Shown here one piece after another: positions 34,792 to 45,890 of a stretch of DNA of 64,000 bases (position 1 is the first letter of the stretch; the number at the start of each line of letters is the position of its first letter). The position numbers and the translations under genes are program-made. Under the pieces are notes generated by a model. The model did not search any database and was not told where the DNA came from. It saw nothing but the letters and a program-made list of their open reading frames with translations. The stretch spans positions 1-64,000 of the forward strand of contig PYSS01000048.1 in NCBI GenBank assembly GCA_003049465.1. The letters are read 5' to 3'. Source of the stretch: Magnaporthiopsis rhizophila (taxonomy: Eukaryota; Ascomycota; Sordariomycetes; Magnaporthales; Magnaporthaceae).

Positions 34792-37700
34792 CGAAACGTC
34801 TTGCGGCCAAACGCATGGATGGGCAGTTCCAGACTCCCAGACACCAACCACTTTCTCCTACTGTGCGTGGGCCGCCCCCACATGGTCTTATTTGTTTTCT
34901 TCTCCAGTCCGAAATTTCCCTTCTTTTCGGCCCTATCCTGTCGACCCCTCGCGGAGGTTTTTCTCGATGCCACTTCCCGCTCCGCCGTGGGTCGGGCTCC
35001 AGTGCTGCTGCAGTAGTGCCTACCATGATCCACGGCCACACGGCACACACGGTACGATTTTCAGGGCGGGATGGCTTCATGCACGACGGGGCCCTCGATT
35101 TTTTTTTTTATTCCCGTCCCTGTGGCGGCGGCCCACTTGAGGATTTTTTTTTCTAACCCCTCTCACCGCTGCCTGGTGGGTATTCGGGATGGATTCGAAA
35201 TCACACCAGAAACATGGGATTTCGGGCTTGGGAATTTGATCTTCTCGCTCAACTCAAAAGGGATCCGGAATCTGTGCGTATTTTTTCGGTTTGTTCGGTG
35301 CCACGTCGGACACACCCCGGAGCGACTACCTAGCCTGGACGGCCCACTTGCCTCGGTCGAGGTCGGCGACGACGAACCCGATGTCCTTCTCTCTGCTGCT
35401 TTATTTCCGTGGCCGCGAACTAGGGACGAGAGGCAAATCTGCAAATAAAAAAAAAAATAAAAGCTTGGTTTTTCTTGTTGGGAGATCCGGACTGGAGCCA
35501 CGGAGACAACCATGTAACTCACTGTACAGATACGGATGCATACAGCCTCAATCCCGGGCCGCACAAGGTATGTATGCACTCCCTGTGGGACGACGGGGGC
35601 TTTCTCCTGGCCGGGCCACCGCTACCGCCACTTGGCAGGCACGGTAGAGGACGGTGCCTGTGCTTGTGTTTGTGCACGTCAGGGACAGTTGGAGATTTTT
35701 ACGGGGCGACTTTTTTTTCCCTCCCCTTCTGTGACTCGCCTTGCATGGGCGAATGTTCGGATGCGTGTTCTCGGGCATTTGTTCGCTTACAGGCACGCCC
35801 CTGGGATTCTTAGTGGGACTTTTTTTTTTCTTTTTTTTTTCTTCTCCCTGCTTCCTTTGTCGTTGGAGTGGAGAAGTCGCGCCGCGAGTAAAAGTCAGTC
35901 AAGTCCGTTTGTTGTTTTTTCAACGCCCATAGCAGCTAACTCCCATCTCAGGTCGCTGCCGCCTGTCTTTGCCGCCGCCGACGTTGAGGAGTCCATCCAT
36001 CCATTCATCCATACTTTTTTTTTTAAGTTAATCATCGAGATGGCTTGCCTTGCTCCACCGGGGAAGGGCGCCTGCAATGGCCTGACGCCCTGGGGATCAG
36101 GCCATGTGCGGTAGTAGCAGACCAAGGGGGTTGAAAAGGCTGGCCCTGTCGGGCACATTGGTCCGCGCAGCAGGACAAGTATTTTCTAATGTTGCGTCCG
36201 CTCAGCTCTTTCTTTTTGCAGATCCAATGCATGGGTACCTAGGTGCCTGTCTGTATAGGTAGGTAGGTAGGTAGCTAGGTAGGTACGTACGTACGTAAAT
36301 TTATACTCATTCCCGCGTCGAGTTTCCTTCTTTCACTCGACTGGGTGACGGCAGTACCAGGAAATCAAGAGACGGGCGTTGCATCACCAAAAGTCGCTTG
36401 CTCGTACACAGGTAGCGTAAACACAGAGCGCCGCCCTGCTTGTTTCACGTGCCGTCGACGAGAAAAGAAACTGCCACATGTGCCTCTAGATTGCAGTTCG
36501 TCCGTCTGCCCCCAAAGTGATCCGTGACAGCCTGCCCCCAAAGATAAAGATGGTGGGTGGTAGTGGTGGTGGCGGCCTACCGCCCTGCACCGTCAGCGAA
36601 TATCGTCCGCCCGGCGGAGAGATAGAGAGAGACCAGAATTAAAGAGTCAATGCACGCGCGGCTGAGACATGTGTGCACGAACTTGGTGTGCATGCATGCC
36701 TACCTAGACGTTGCCGGTACTTGCTGACAGGTGACAAACTGACATATCTGCCTAGGTATCTATGGACACAGACAACTCAAAGGTAGGTAGGTTACGCCCG
36801 AACCAGGTCAAATGTGCATCTTTTCAACTCTCAGCCGGCGCAACGTTGTTCCTACACTAGGTATTACTTATCATTGCAATTTAGCCGTACCCCCTGCCCG
36901 CCGGATGGGGGTCCCCTGAAAATCCCACGCAGGTTCCCCACATCTCACCTCTTCGTATGGGGACGGAGAGACAACGAAAAAGAGATTGAAAGGCGTCGGA
37001 GATGCGTTTTTAGAAACCGTGCTCCGATGGGGACATGGCATTGGAGCGTGTGGAGAGCGGGCGGGCGTGGGGGTGTTGCGAACCGCGAGGGCGAAGCATC
37101 CGTCCATGGTCCGCCAGTGAGTGGAATTATCGTGGCGTGGCGTGCTCCGGCGGGCGGCTCAGGGCTCCCTATCCACCTTTCATTTCGCAGAGGGTGCTCG
37201 CTTCGAGGCGCCGTGTCTGCATAGGCGGGGTGAATACAACCCAGTCACACATTTACGATTATTTATTTTTCGGTCGGCTGTAGATCAAGGCCGCCACTGA
37301 AAATTGCTTAGGTTTTGGGCTACCGACTACGGCCATGATATTGTCATAGAGATGTCCACAGTAAGCTGCCAGTCGAGACCCTGAGTAAGCTGCCTTACCG
37401 GAGACTGGTCCGTGTCATGTAAGGGCGATTCATTGGCTAGAGTGGTTAGAGTGGTATGACGAACGACAGACGACGACCGACAGCTGCCACATCGAATGAT
37501 GACCCAGAAATGCTCGGGATACAGGAGGCAAACTATCACCGGCCTGTATTATCGATTCTCGGCTCCTAGGCGATGGAGGGGCGTGGACTGTATGAAGAGC
37601 CTGTCTGTATCCCTACCTACTCACTCTGTCTGCCTTGGCAGGCAAGACATGGGGTCCATTACAGGAAGGCCGGGGCAGGCAAACATGACCAGCCCGGCCC

Positions 37701-39310
37701 CCGCTGTATGTAGGTAGAGACGGCACAGGCGGCGCCACCCCAGTACAGACATGTGCGTGCATGGAGTATAGTAACCCGCCCCCAGCACGGCATCCAGCTC
37801 GTCGTATGTAGTCGCCCAGCCTGTTTTATTCCGATAGTCAACGACGACGCCCACGAAACCCGTCCTGCCCCGCCCGCTCGACCCCACGGGAGTTCCCCCC
37901 GGGGGCGGCGCAAGTGTGTAGGGTGCCCTTCTCCGCAACCGATGGCAGGGTACACTAATGCTGCCGAGACCGAGAGGGAGGAGGGTGAGGGGCGCGCGGC
38001 CGGGGGAGAAAGAAGAAAAGAGTGTGGGGGCCCGGATCTGCGGGGGCTGAGCATAAATAGGTCGATGTCGGGGCGGAATGGCACCACCACAGAGGCAAGC
38101 ACCAGAGCTCGTCGCCCGCTCGCGGCCGGCACCTTTCTGGAGTTGAGAAGGAGAGGAGGCTCGTGGGCTCAGTATCATGCCTGGACACACAAACATGAGG
38201 CAGGATGAGGCGGCACAATGCCGTCTAAGATGCGTCTCAAGGAATCCGCCGGCCTCCTATGCTTGGGAAGTACGCTTGGTGGAAGCGCATGCGTCGAGGT
38301 TGTGGACTGATTATTCGGTAGATGGGAAGGCTGGTATGCGTACCTATTGAAGGTTGTGCAAACCACGCCGTAGCGTGTATCGTGCAGAGGGTGCTAGGTA
38401 CTTTCACTCATGGCGTTGGTTCCACATGTAGGGGAATTACGGCACCAGGCAGCCAAGATTCTGCCTCAGGACGAGGCTTTTCCAAGCCAGAAACGGCCTG
38501 TGTAACGTAAACACCCATACACAAACACAACACCCCGCTAACTATCGCACAATATCTCCACGCCGACAAAGCCAAGGCAGAAAACCCAAAAAGAGGGCGG
38601 GCGGTTATTATTACATTTTAAGACAGGTATCACGCGAATACATGGAAAGAAAGCCAGAGGGCAGAGGGGCGGAGAAGAGGTGGTGACGAAAGGGAAGGGA
38701 GCGCAACAAAAGATGCGTATGTGACAAACCCATGGGAGATGGAAAGAAGGACAGTGTCTCCGGTGACCCGAAACCCAGTTATTCCCGCAATATGCCCAAC
38801 CGGAAAGAGAAGAGGAGGAGGAGGAGGGAGGAAGAAAGACAGAGAGAAGAGGGGAAAAAGTACAGGTATAGTATAACAACACTCGGGAAAGACGTTCATG
38901 CTGCCAATCTTTCGGACTAGTGCCATCCTTCCCATGGACGCACCAATGTTCCCAGACCTTGTTGTGACTATTTAGGAGGACAAGTAGAAAAAGGGAGTCT
39001 GATCCATGACAAGGAAAAGGGAGGCCTGGTTCATGACAAAGAGAAAGGCAGAGTGAAGACGATAGGGAGAAAGGGGTGAGACAAGGGCGGAGAGGACAAG
39101 AAAGAAAAAAACACTCCCTCGCCCACGGAGCTGGAACAAACTCCCAACGAATCGAAGAACAACCTCGGGCGGCGCGAATCGAGGCGCTTTACGGGTACTC
39201 GACTTCTTCCATGGCAGATGCCCAAGGGTTGGCATCGACTCGGACACGACTCTCCCGGCTGAACAATGGAGACGAAAGGGAGGACTGAAGATGGTGGTGA
39301 TGCCACCTCC
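34792..39310. other. 4.5-kb intergenic region
   Basis: Between the Rad51-paralogue stop (34791) and the BTB-bromodomain stop (39311). Frames such as 35536-36114 plus and 37621-38196 minus are low-complexity and overlap frames on the other strand; I do not support them. T runs and GGTA-type repeats occur. The right end is the 3' flank of the BTB-bromodomain gene. Confidence 0.55.
36253..36297. repeat. GGTA/CGTA tetranucleotide repeat
   Basis: About ten TAGG and TACG units in tandem, next to a GGTACCTAGGTGCC near-palindrome. Short AGGTAGGT or CCTACCTA runs of the same type occur elsewhere in the noncoding DNA (13008, 15345, 31656, 36784). Confidence 0.85.
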
Positions 39311-40811
39311 TCAGGCCTCGACGCCCTCCATCTTGGCGATCCACTTGTTCATCTGCGAATACTTCTCCTCAAACGTCCTCTCGAGCTTCTCGCACGCGCC
39401 CCACATGGGATCTTTCTTGGTCCAGTACGTGTAGCAGTTTGTAAAGATCTGGTGCATGTCCTCGAGGAATTCGACCTCGGTCTTGTACTCGCGGGCGTCC
39501 ATCTTGGCCTTCATGGTGCCCAGGTCCATGGGCCGCTTTATGCGCGCCAGGTAGTCGGGCACCTCGTCCCGGACCGGGTCCACCGCCTCCTTGAAGGGGC
39601 CGACCAGCCGGGTCCAGAAGCCTTGGGAGGAGTGAGGAAGGCAAGGTCAGCATAAAACGGAACAGGGGAGCCATAGGGGGTGTTGTCCTTTCTTACCTGG
39701 ACCGGACAGCATACGCGTCAATAGATCGGCGCAGAACTCGAGCTTCTGCTCGGTTGAGTAGTTCTGGTTCACGTTCAGCGCCGAGATGCGGCGCTTGGGG
39801 CCCGGCGTGGCCCGGGTGTTTGCCGGCAGCGATGCCCGGGGCTTCTTGGCGGGCGGGCCGGGGCGCGACGATCCGGCGGCGGTCCCGTTGGGCAGCACGT
39901 CCGAGTGACGGTGGCGCTTCACCGGGCGCGAGGTTACCTCCTCGATCTCGCCGGCGTCATCAACGTAGTGCACATTCTTGCGCTGGTGATGGTGGCTGTT
40001 GTTGTTGTTGTTGTTGTTGCTGTTGTTGGGGACCGGCGCGACCAGCTCGGGCGAGACGGGCGGGGCCGCGAGGGCATGGTGGTGGTTGGCAGGGGCAGCA
40101 GGGGCTTCAAGGGAGCTCATAGCGACGACGAGCTCGCTCAGAACCTCCTGGGGCAGGGAGCGAGCGAACTCGGCGCGCGAGTCCGAGGAGCGCATATACT
40201 CGGCGGCCCACTCGAGCAGCAGCTTGCGGATGGAGGAGCCCTCGGGCGTGTCCTTCCAGACCTGGACGAGCAGGGGCGTGGCGGGAATGTGCTGGGTGAC
40301 GCGGCGGCACTCGTTCATGGCGCTGAGGGTAGCGTCACAGAGGCCGTCGATGCCCAGCTCGTGGCCCAGCTTCCAGGCACCGATCAGGATGTCGTACGAC
40401 GGCAGGTCCTCGATGGTGGGGAAGACCTTGGCCGTGTAGATGAAGTTCTGCGCGCAGGCAAAGACCTCGACTGGCGTCTTGGGCAGGTGGACTACATGCT
40501 CGATCTGCTCTTGCTGATTCTGCTCGAAGTGGTTCCTGAAGTAGGTCGACTTGGCGCAGAGGAAGTCCTTCTGGATGCCAAACGGCTGCTCGCCCGGGCC
40601 AACCAAGATGATAACGAAGATGGGGTGAGGGTCTCTGGAGCATTCGTCAGCGTGGGCGGGTGACGCGTTGTAGGGCAAGGGTCGCGTCTTACAGCCAAGT
40701 GAACTTGTATGGAGCGGCGGCGGAAGCACCGGCATGTCCGGCGTCGGGCGACTCGAGGTCGACGACATGACCCTTGTCGGCGTGACCGTTGGTTCGGTGA
40801 CTTGTCGCCAT
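39311..40811 (-). CDS. BTB/POZ-bromodomain fusion protein
   Basis: Exons 40811-40693, 40634-39697 and 39621-39311 give 455 aa; introns are 58 and 75 bp. The N-terminal BTB/POZ-like domain (about 45-170) runs from IFVIILVGPGEQPFGIQKDFL through KSTYFRNHF and VVHLPKTPVEVF to the FIYTAKVFPTI region, as in fungal BTB proteins. The linker contains Asn (NNNNNN) and His runs and basic KRHRH/KKPRASLP patches suited to nuclear import. The C-terminal bromodomain covers about 336-445: LEFCADLLTRML, PFKEAVDPVRDEVPDYL, KRPMDLGTMKAKM, EDMHQIFTNCYTYW. The acetyl-lysine-binding Asn expected after NCYxY is Trp (W419), and the WPF shelf reads GPF (360-362), so canonical acetyl-lysine binding is doubtful. Probably a chromatin-associated dimeric adaptor; target unknown. 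The Asn run (40000-40029) is a length-variable TTG microsatellite. Confidence 0.85.
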
Positions 40812-43793
40812 CTCGTCTTCACCTGAGGATTTGTTAGTCGTGTTTCACGACGTGCTTGGCTGTTGACGCTAGCTAGGGCGTGATCATATCATCGAGTCGA
40901 GATGCAGGACGAAAGAGCAGGTCAAGGAAGGTGGTGATGGATCCAAGTCAGAGTGGCGGCAACGTTGTCTTGTGGCTTCATCCGGCGGCTGGCTCGGAGG
41001 CAAATGAGCGGCAAGGAATGAAAGATGTTTGCAGCAGGACATCAGATGGGATGGGAAGAATGAAATGTGGGGGGAGGCGGCAGACACGGCGAGCCAAGGT
41101 GAGGTGATGATGAAGCTGGCTGGGAGGGTGACCAAAATATGAGGCTGAAGGTGCGTGGTGGGCGTAGTGAGCTGCTCACGAAAAGCAAAACAAAACAGAG
41201 GGGGAAAAAAGCGAGCGACAGCTTTTCACACTGCCAGTAGGTATGATGGAAACAACAAAAGAGAGACGAACCCGTTCTGTCTTCTCTCACGGGGCTTCAC
41301 GCCGCCAAGTGCATGAGATGCAGGCCCTGGCCAATCCCAGGATGATGATGTCAAAAGTATAAGGGGGCCTCGTCTCACTCAAACTGTGGCGGCTACCGCT
41401 GAGTCGGCGGCTGTAGAATGTAGTGAGAATGAACCCGCCGAGTCAAGTACTAGTGAATAGCTCCGGCCACCTAGTTGAATGATGGTAAACAACAGCACTC
41501 GGCGATTACTCTCACAGTGAATGAGCCGCGTCCAGGCCGTGTTGAGCACAAGGGCGTGGAGGGCGGTTGAGCGAATCGCAGGCTTTGGATGAGCTGCCGT
41601 CAAGAAAACTCGGGTCGTGATCGCGGCTTTGAGGCTGAGAAGCTCCAGTCGCGCGCCAGTCGCGTGGCAACAAACTCCACTGAATGCACCAGCCACAGAC
41701 TCCGCCAGGGTTTAATTTCAGCAGCAGGGCGGGAGCGGCAAGCAGCCACAGCCGTGGGGATCGCACGATCGGGTGGGTCTCGCCACCAAGCCCGAGCGTT
41801 GCGCGACGCACATGTGTGCCAGCATGATCGATTTCCCAGGTGCCGGTAGCCTGCAAGTCGATGTTGGATTTACGCGTAGCAGGATCCTTTGATGCTGCCG
41901 ACCCCGATTGGGCAGACAACGCTGGGCGCGAAGTTTGATGGAAGCGGTTCGTGCTGTGTTGGCTGATATGAAAGCAGCCTGGGGCGTCGAATGATCTGTA
42001 TCCCGGCACAGAAATGGAGGATTATCGCAACATCCTCATCTACTCTGCGACCACGTCTTGTAGCCGCTAGCTCTCGACACCGGATCGTCATTCCAAGGCT
42101 GTAAGCGGACAGCTGGGTGGTCTATTGCATAAATTCTCCCAGCAATTTGAAAGGGCATCTCACTCCTGCTGTCGTTCACTTCCTCCGGCCCGATGAGCGG
42201 CAACGAATCCGAAAGAAGCAGCGGGTTCCCGGACATCGCGAGCCACGGACCCCGAATGGAGGCCCCTGGTGATCCATGCCAATACCTTCAACGAGCTCCT
42301 CCCCTGTGAACAAGACGGCAGAAAGGGCTAGCCGGGAATCTTCCTACCATCCCAGCAGACGCAGCAGACGCCATCCCTCCTCACCAAGCAACGCGGGCGC
42401 CTGACGCGCGAGCTTTTCATCTTCAGCGATCGCGCGCAGTTCCATTGAGGTCTGGCAGATGCGGGACTTGTGGCTCGAGTTCTGGCGCGACTCGTCCCGG
42501 GCCGTCACCTTGCCTGGCACGCCAGCGAGGAGGTGAACAAGGCGAGGGCGGCGCAGCAGGCCAAGGACACCGTGCAGAAGAAGTAGCCGCGGTTACCTGC
42601 TGCACCACCCAGACCAGCGCGAACGGGCCTGTGGTCGAGCGGCGACTGGAGCTGCAAGGCGTCAGACATTTGCAGGGTCGATGGACGAGGTGCTCCTCAG
42701 GTCGACCCCGCCGGACTACACCGTTTAAGGTCGAGATTTTTGTCGTCCGTTTGTGGGGTGTAGAATTCACGATCCATGGCGACAACTTCATTTCCTGTTC
42801 AATCATATCACCCGGAAATCGTTCCATCATGTGACTTGTGGATCGAACAGGCAGCGCTTGTCACCGTTTGCTACACCCTTCCAGGATCATCAACGTTGGA
42901 ATCATCCGAACTCATACAATCTGATTTCGTAAGGAAAAAGCCTGTTCCGGTATGGGAAGCGTTCGGACGGAATCCAGCGTTCATGATCCTCGAAGGGTGT
43001 TCCTAGTCGCAATGGCAACCCGGCGCCAAGGCGTGTCTTCCAGAAGCTTGGGAAGGCCAAGCTCACCGATCGCGCTCCGCCAGACGGGTCTGGGCGGGCC
43101 TCTTTCGACCAGGCATGCTGGATAATGAAGGACCTTTTTTTCAATGGTCTACAAAAGGTGCGCCGAATCTGCCGGAGGGAGGTTAGGAAGATATGTAAAG
43201 CCATCAATCTGTCTTTTTCGCTAGTCCGGCTCATGTCACCCAGGACACCTTAAACGGCCCGGAGATGTGTGCGCAAGGTAAATGAACCAATCAAGTGCGG
43301 TGTGGCCCGTCATGAGCGTCAGGACATGGAGCTACCCTGAATAGACGTCGTCGTTGGGGACATCGGCAAATTGGGTCATTTTTCGACGGCAAAAGTCATA
43401 GATGGCGAGTAGAAGGCAGGGGGCTCCGAGTTTTGACCTTCTTATTGGGCCTGAACATTTGATATCATTTGTGGCTTTGACCAAAAATAAAATAAAAAAT
43501 AAATGAAACGCTAGGTCGAGGAAGACAAGGAAAGAGGTATCATGCAAGGCACGGGGAACCCAGGTCCCCTCCCAAAACAAAATCAGAAAGCGCCCAAAGT
43601 ACCCCGAACTGCTTCCGCCCCGATCCAAATACCCGCCGCCTAGGTTTAAATGGCATTATGTTTTAAAGTAGTGTATTGTGTACGGTCCCTCGGCCTCGTG
43701 AGCCACGCTGACCCGGCGGTCATGGCGGCTATTCAAATCGAATGTAGAGAGACACAGAGAAAGGAACCACGGATAAAAGAGCACGCTCCGAGC
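40812..43793. other. 3-kb intergenic region with decayed coding-like runs
   Basis: The left part is the promoter of the BTB-bromodomain gene. No intact gene is seen. Several frames have biased, protein-like composition but no start or domain (see 42180-42590). The last few hundred bp are the AT-richer 3' flank of the sugar transporter. Confidence 0.5.
42180..42590 (+). pseudogene. possible remnant of an unidentified gene
   Basis: Protein-like runs appear in shifting frames: EWRPLVIHANTFNELLP near 42260, then KQRGRLTRELFIFSDRA near 42400, then SIEVWQMRDLWLEFWRDSSR near 42440-42510, then EEVNKARAAQQAKDTVQKK before a stop at about 42585. Each is bounded by stops or frame changes. I do not recognise the family. 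It may be a decayed copy or chance. Confidence 0.25.
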
Positions 43794-45626
43794 TTAGACC
43801 TCCTCGACCTTGCCGGCCTCCATACCAGACTTCTCGGCCTTGGCGTGGCCCATCTCGGCGGCAAAGGTGGTGGTGGGGACCCAGCTCTTGGACTTGCGGG
43901 CGGTCGTCTCCTCCAACATGCGGTCGACCTGCTCCAGAGACAGGCCCTTCATCTCGGGGACGAGGAAGTAGGCAAAGGCGAGCGAGATGCAGCACAGGGA
44001 ACCCCAGATGAAGAAGACCTTGGGGCCCAGGTTGGCAGAGCCCTGGCTGTTACCGACCATGTAAGGAGTGATAACGCCGATGATGCAGTTCCAGAACCAG
44101 TTGGAGGCGGTCGAGATGCCGACGCCGCGCGAGCGGATGGTGAGCGGGAAGCACTCGCCGACGATGACCCAGGCGGTGGGGCCCCAGGTGATGGCGAAGA
44201 ACATGATGTTGATGCAGATGAAGGCGATCATGGTCTTGACGGCGTTGTCGTTGTTGGCCTCGGGGCGGCCGGCGGTGACGCCGAGGATGCCGACGATGTA
44301 CTGGGACACGATCATGCCGATGGCGCCGTAGATGAGCAGGAAGCGGCGGCCGAACCTCTCGATGGACCAGAACGAGATCGGGGTGGAGCAGACGTTGACG
44401 AGCGTGGTGACGAGCGACATCAGGAACGGCTCCTTGATGGTGCCGAGCTGCTGGAAGAAGGGCGTGCCGAAGTAGAAGATGAAGTTGATGCCCGTCAGCT
44501 GCTGCATCATCTGCATTCCGCTGCCCAGGAGCGTGCGGCGCAGGTTGGAGTTGCCCTTGGTGATGCTGCCCTTGAAGCAGGCGAGCCACGAGCCGACGTA
44601 GCTGGTCTGCGGGATGTGAGCCGTCTCGTACTCGTGGTTAGCCACGATCTCGGCGAGCTCGTCGCGGATGTAGTCCGAGTCGGTCGGCTGGCCGCGGATG
44701 CGGGAGAGCGCCGCGGCCGCCTGCTCGACGTTGCCCTTCTTGACGTGGTAGCGGGGCGACTCGGGCAGCAGGAAGAGGCCGGTGGCCAGGATGACGGCCC
44801 AGAGGAACTGGATGCCGACGGGGATGCGGTACGAGCCCGTGTCGCTGCGGTCCTTGGTGGCGTAGACGACGCAGTTGGCGAGCAGGATGCCGATGGTGAT
44901 GCAGAACTGGTAGCCCGACACCATGGCGCCGCGCACCTTCTTGGGCGCGATCTCGGACATGTACAGGATGATGATGGCCGAGATGAAGCCGACGCCGAGA
45001 CCGGCGATCAGGCGACCGAGCACGAAGAGCGCCTCCTGGTTGGTGCTGGCGATCTGGAGAACGCAGCCGACGGAGAAGACACCGCAGCCCATGATGATGG
45101 TGGGACGACGACCAATGAAGTCGGCGATGTCACCAGCCTGTTGTTGTGGTTGTCCCACCGGTCAGCCTCTGTGTCGGACACCGTCTCACTGGGGGTTATC
45201 CCATGACTTACAATCAGAGCACCGAGGAAGGTACCAGCAGACAGGATCGAGGTCATGAGAGATTTCATGGAATCAGGGATGACGAAGGCCTCCGTCGAGA
45301 CACCGATGGGCTCCATCTTGCCGTAGTCATACTGGTGGCCCGTGTACTGGCTGATGAAGTAGGGCATGCCGAGCACGCCGCCCATCCAGCCCTATAGTTC
45401 CGTGTACAAGACAAGTGTTAGACATGGCTGTTCCTTCTATGTGCGCGCTGGCGGGAAGGTCCAGGCGAGCGATGGGACATGGGTTGGGACTAACGGTATC
45501 ATAGCCAAAGAAGATACCACCAAAGGCGGCGAAGGCGCAGATGAGGTACGCCTTGAAGGTGATGGGCGCCTCGATCCTCGCGACGTCGGTTGTGCCCTGG
45601 ACGGGCTCAACACCGCCGCCGGCCAT
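43794..45626 (-). CDS. MFS hexose transporter (sugar porter family)
   Basis: Plasma-membrane sugar:proton symporter, probably for glucose or related hexoses. Exons 45626-45495, 45391-45212 and 45137-43794 give 551 aa; introns are 103 and 74 bp, the first with a GTTAGT donor. Twelve membrane spans are expected. Motifs: FGGIFFGYDTGWMGGVLGM in span 1, DFIGRRPTI (loop 2-3, GRR 113-115), GRLIAGLGVGF, PESPR at 229-233, QQLTGINFIFYFG in span 7, RFGRR, GECFPLTIRSRG, and PEMKG at 498-502 in place of the usual PETKG. Length and ends match fungal high-affinity glucose/hexose transporters. Substrate cannot be read from sequence. A TATA box and two CreA-type sites lie upstream. Confidence 0.9.
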
Positions 45627-45788
45627 CTTGAGTTGGTTGTTTGCTTCAACTCTTGGGAGAGGAGGAGGTCTCGGCTGCAAAATCACCGCTCGCTCAGTAT
45701 GTCGGACTGGTTGTGGAGGCAAAGGGTGGGAGCACACAAGGAAGGACAAAGGCCGAGGCGCAAAGGAGAAGCAGGAGGGCGGGTGGAA

Positions 45789-45890
45789 TATATAGGCGTA
45801 TAAGCCGGGGCGGGGGCACAGCAATATGAACGCGGCAAGCTATAGGGTCATGACAGCGGGCAGCAGGCCCGAAGAGGAGGGGGAGCGGAG
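45789..45890 (-). promoter_or_regulatory. TATA box and two CreA-type sites of the sugar transporter
   Basis: TATATA at 45789-45794 is about 165 bp before the start codon. SYGGRG matches are CCGGGG at 45805-45810 and GCGGAG at 45885-45890, just upstream of the TATA box. The positions suit glucose control of a sugar transporter, but short motifs also occur by chance. Confidence 0.35.

Noticed and set aside
43650..45206. 518-codon plus-strand open frame
   Set aside because: It is the antisense shadow of the sugar transporter; its Asp/Ala/Val/Gly repeats are the mirror of GC-rich codons, and no domain is present.
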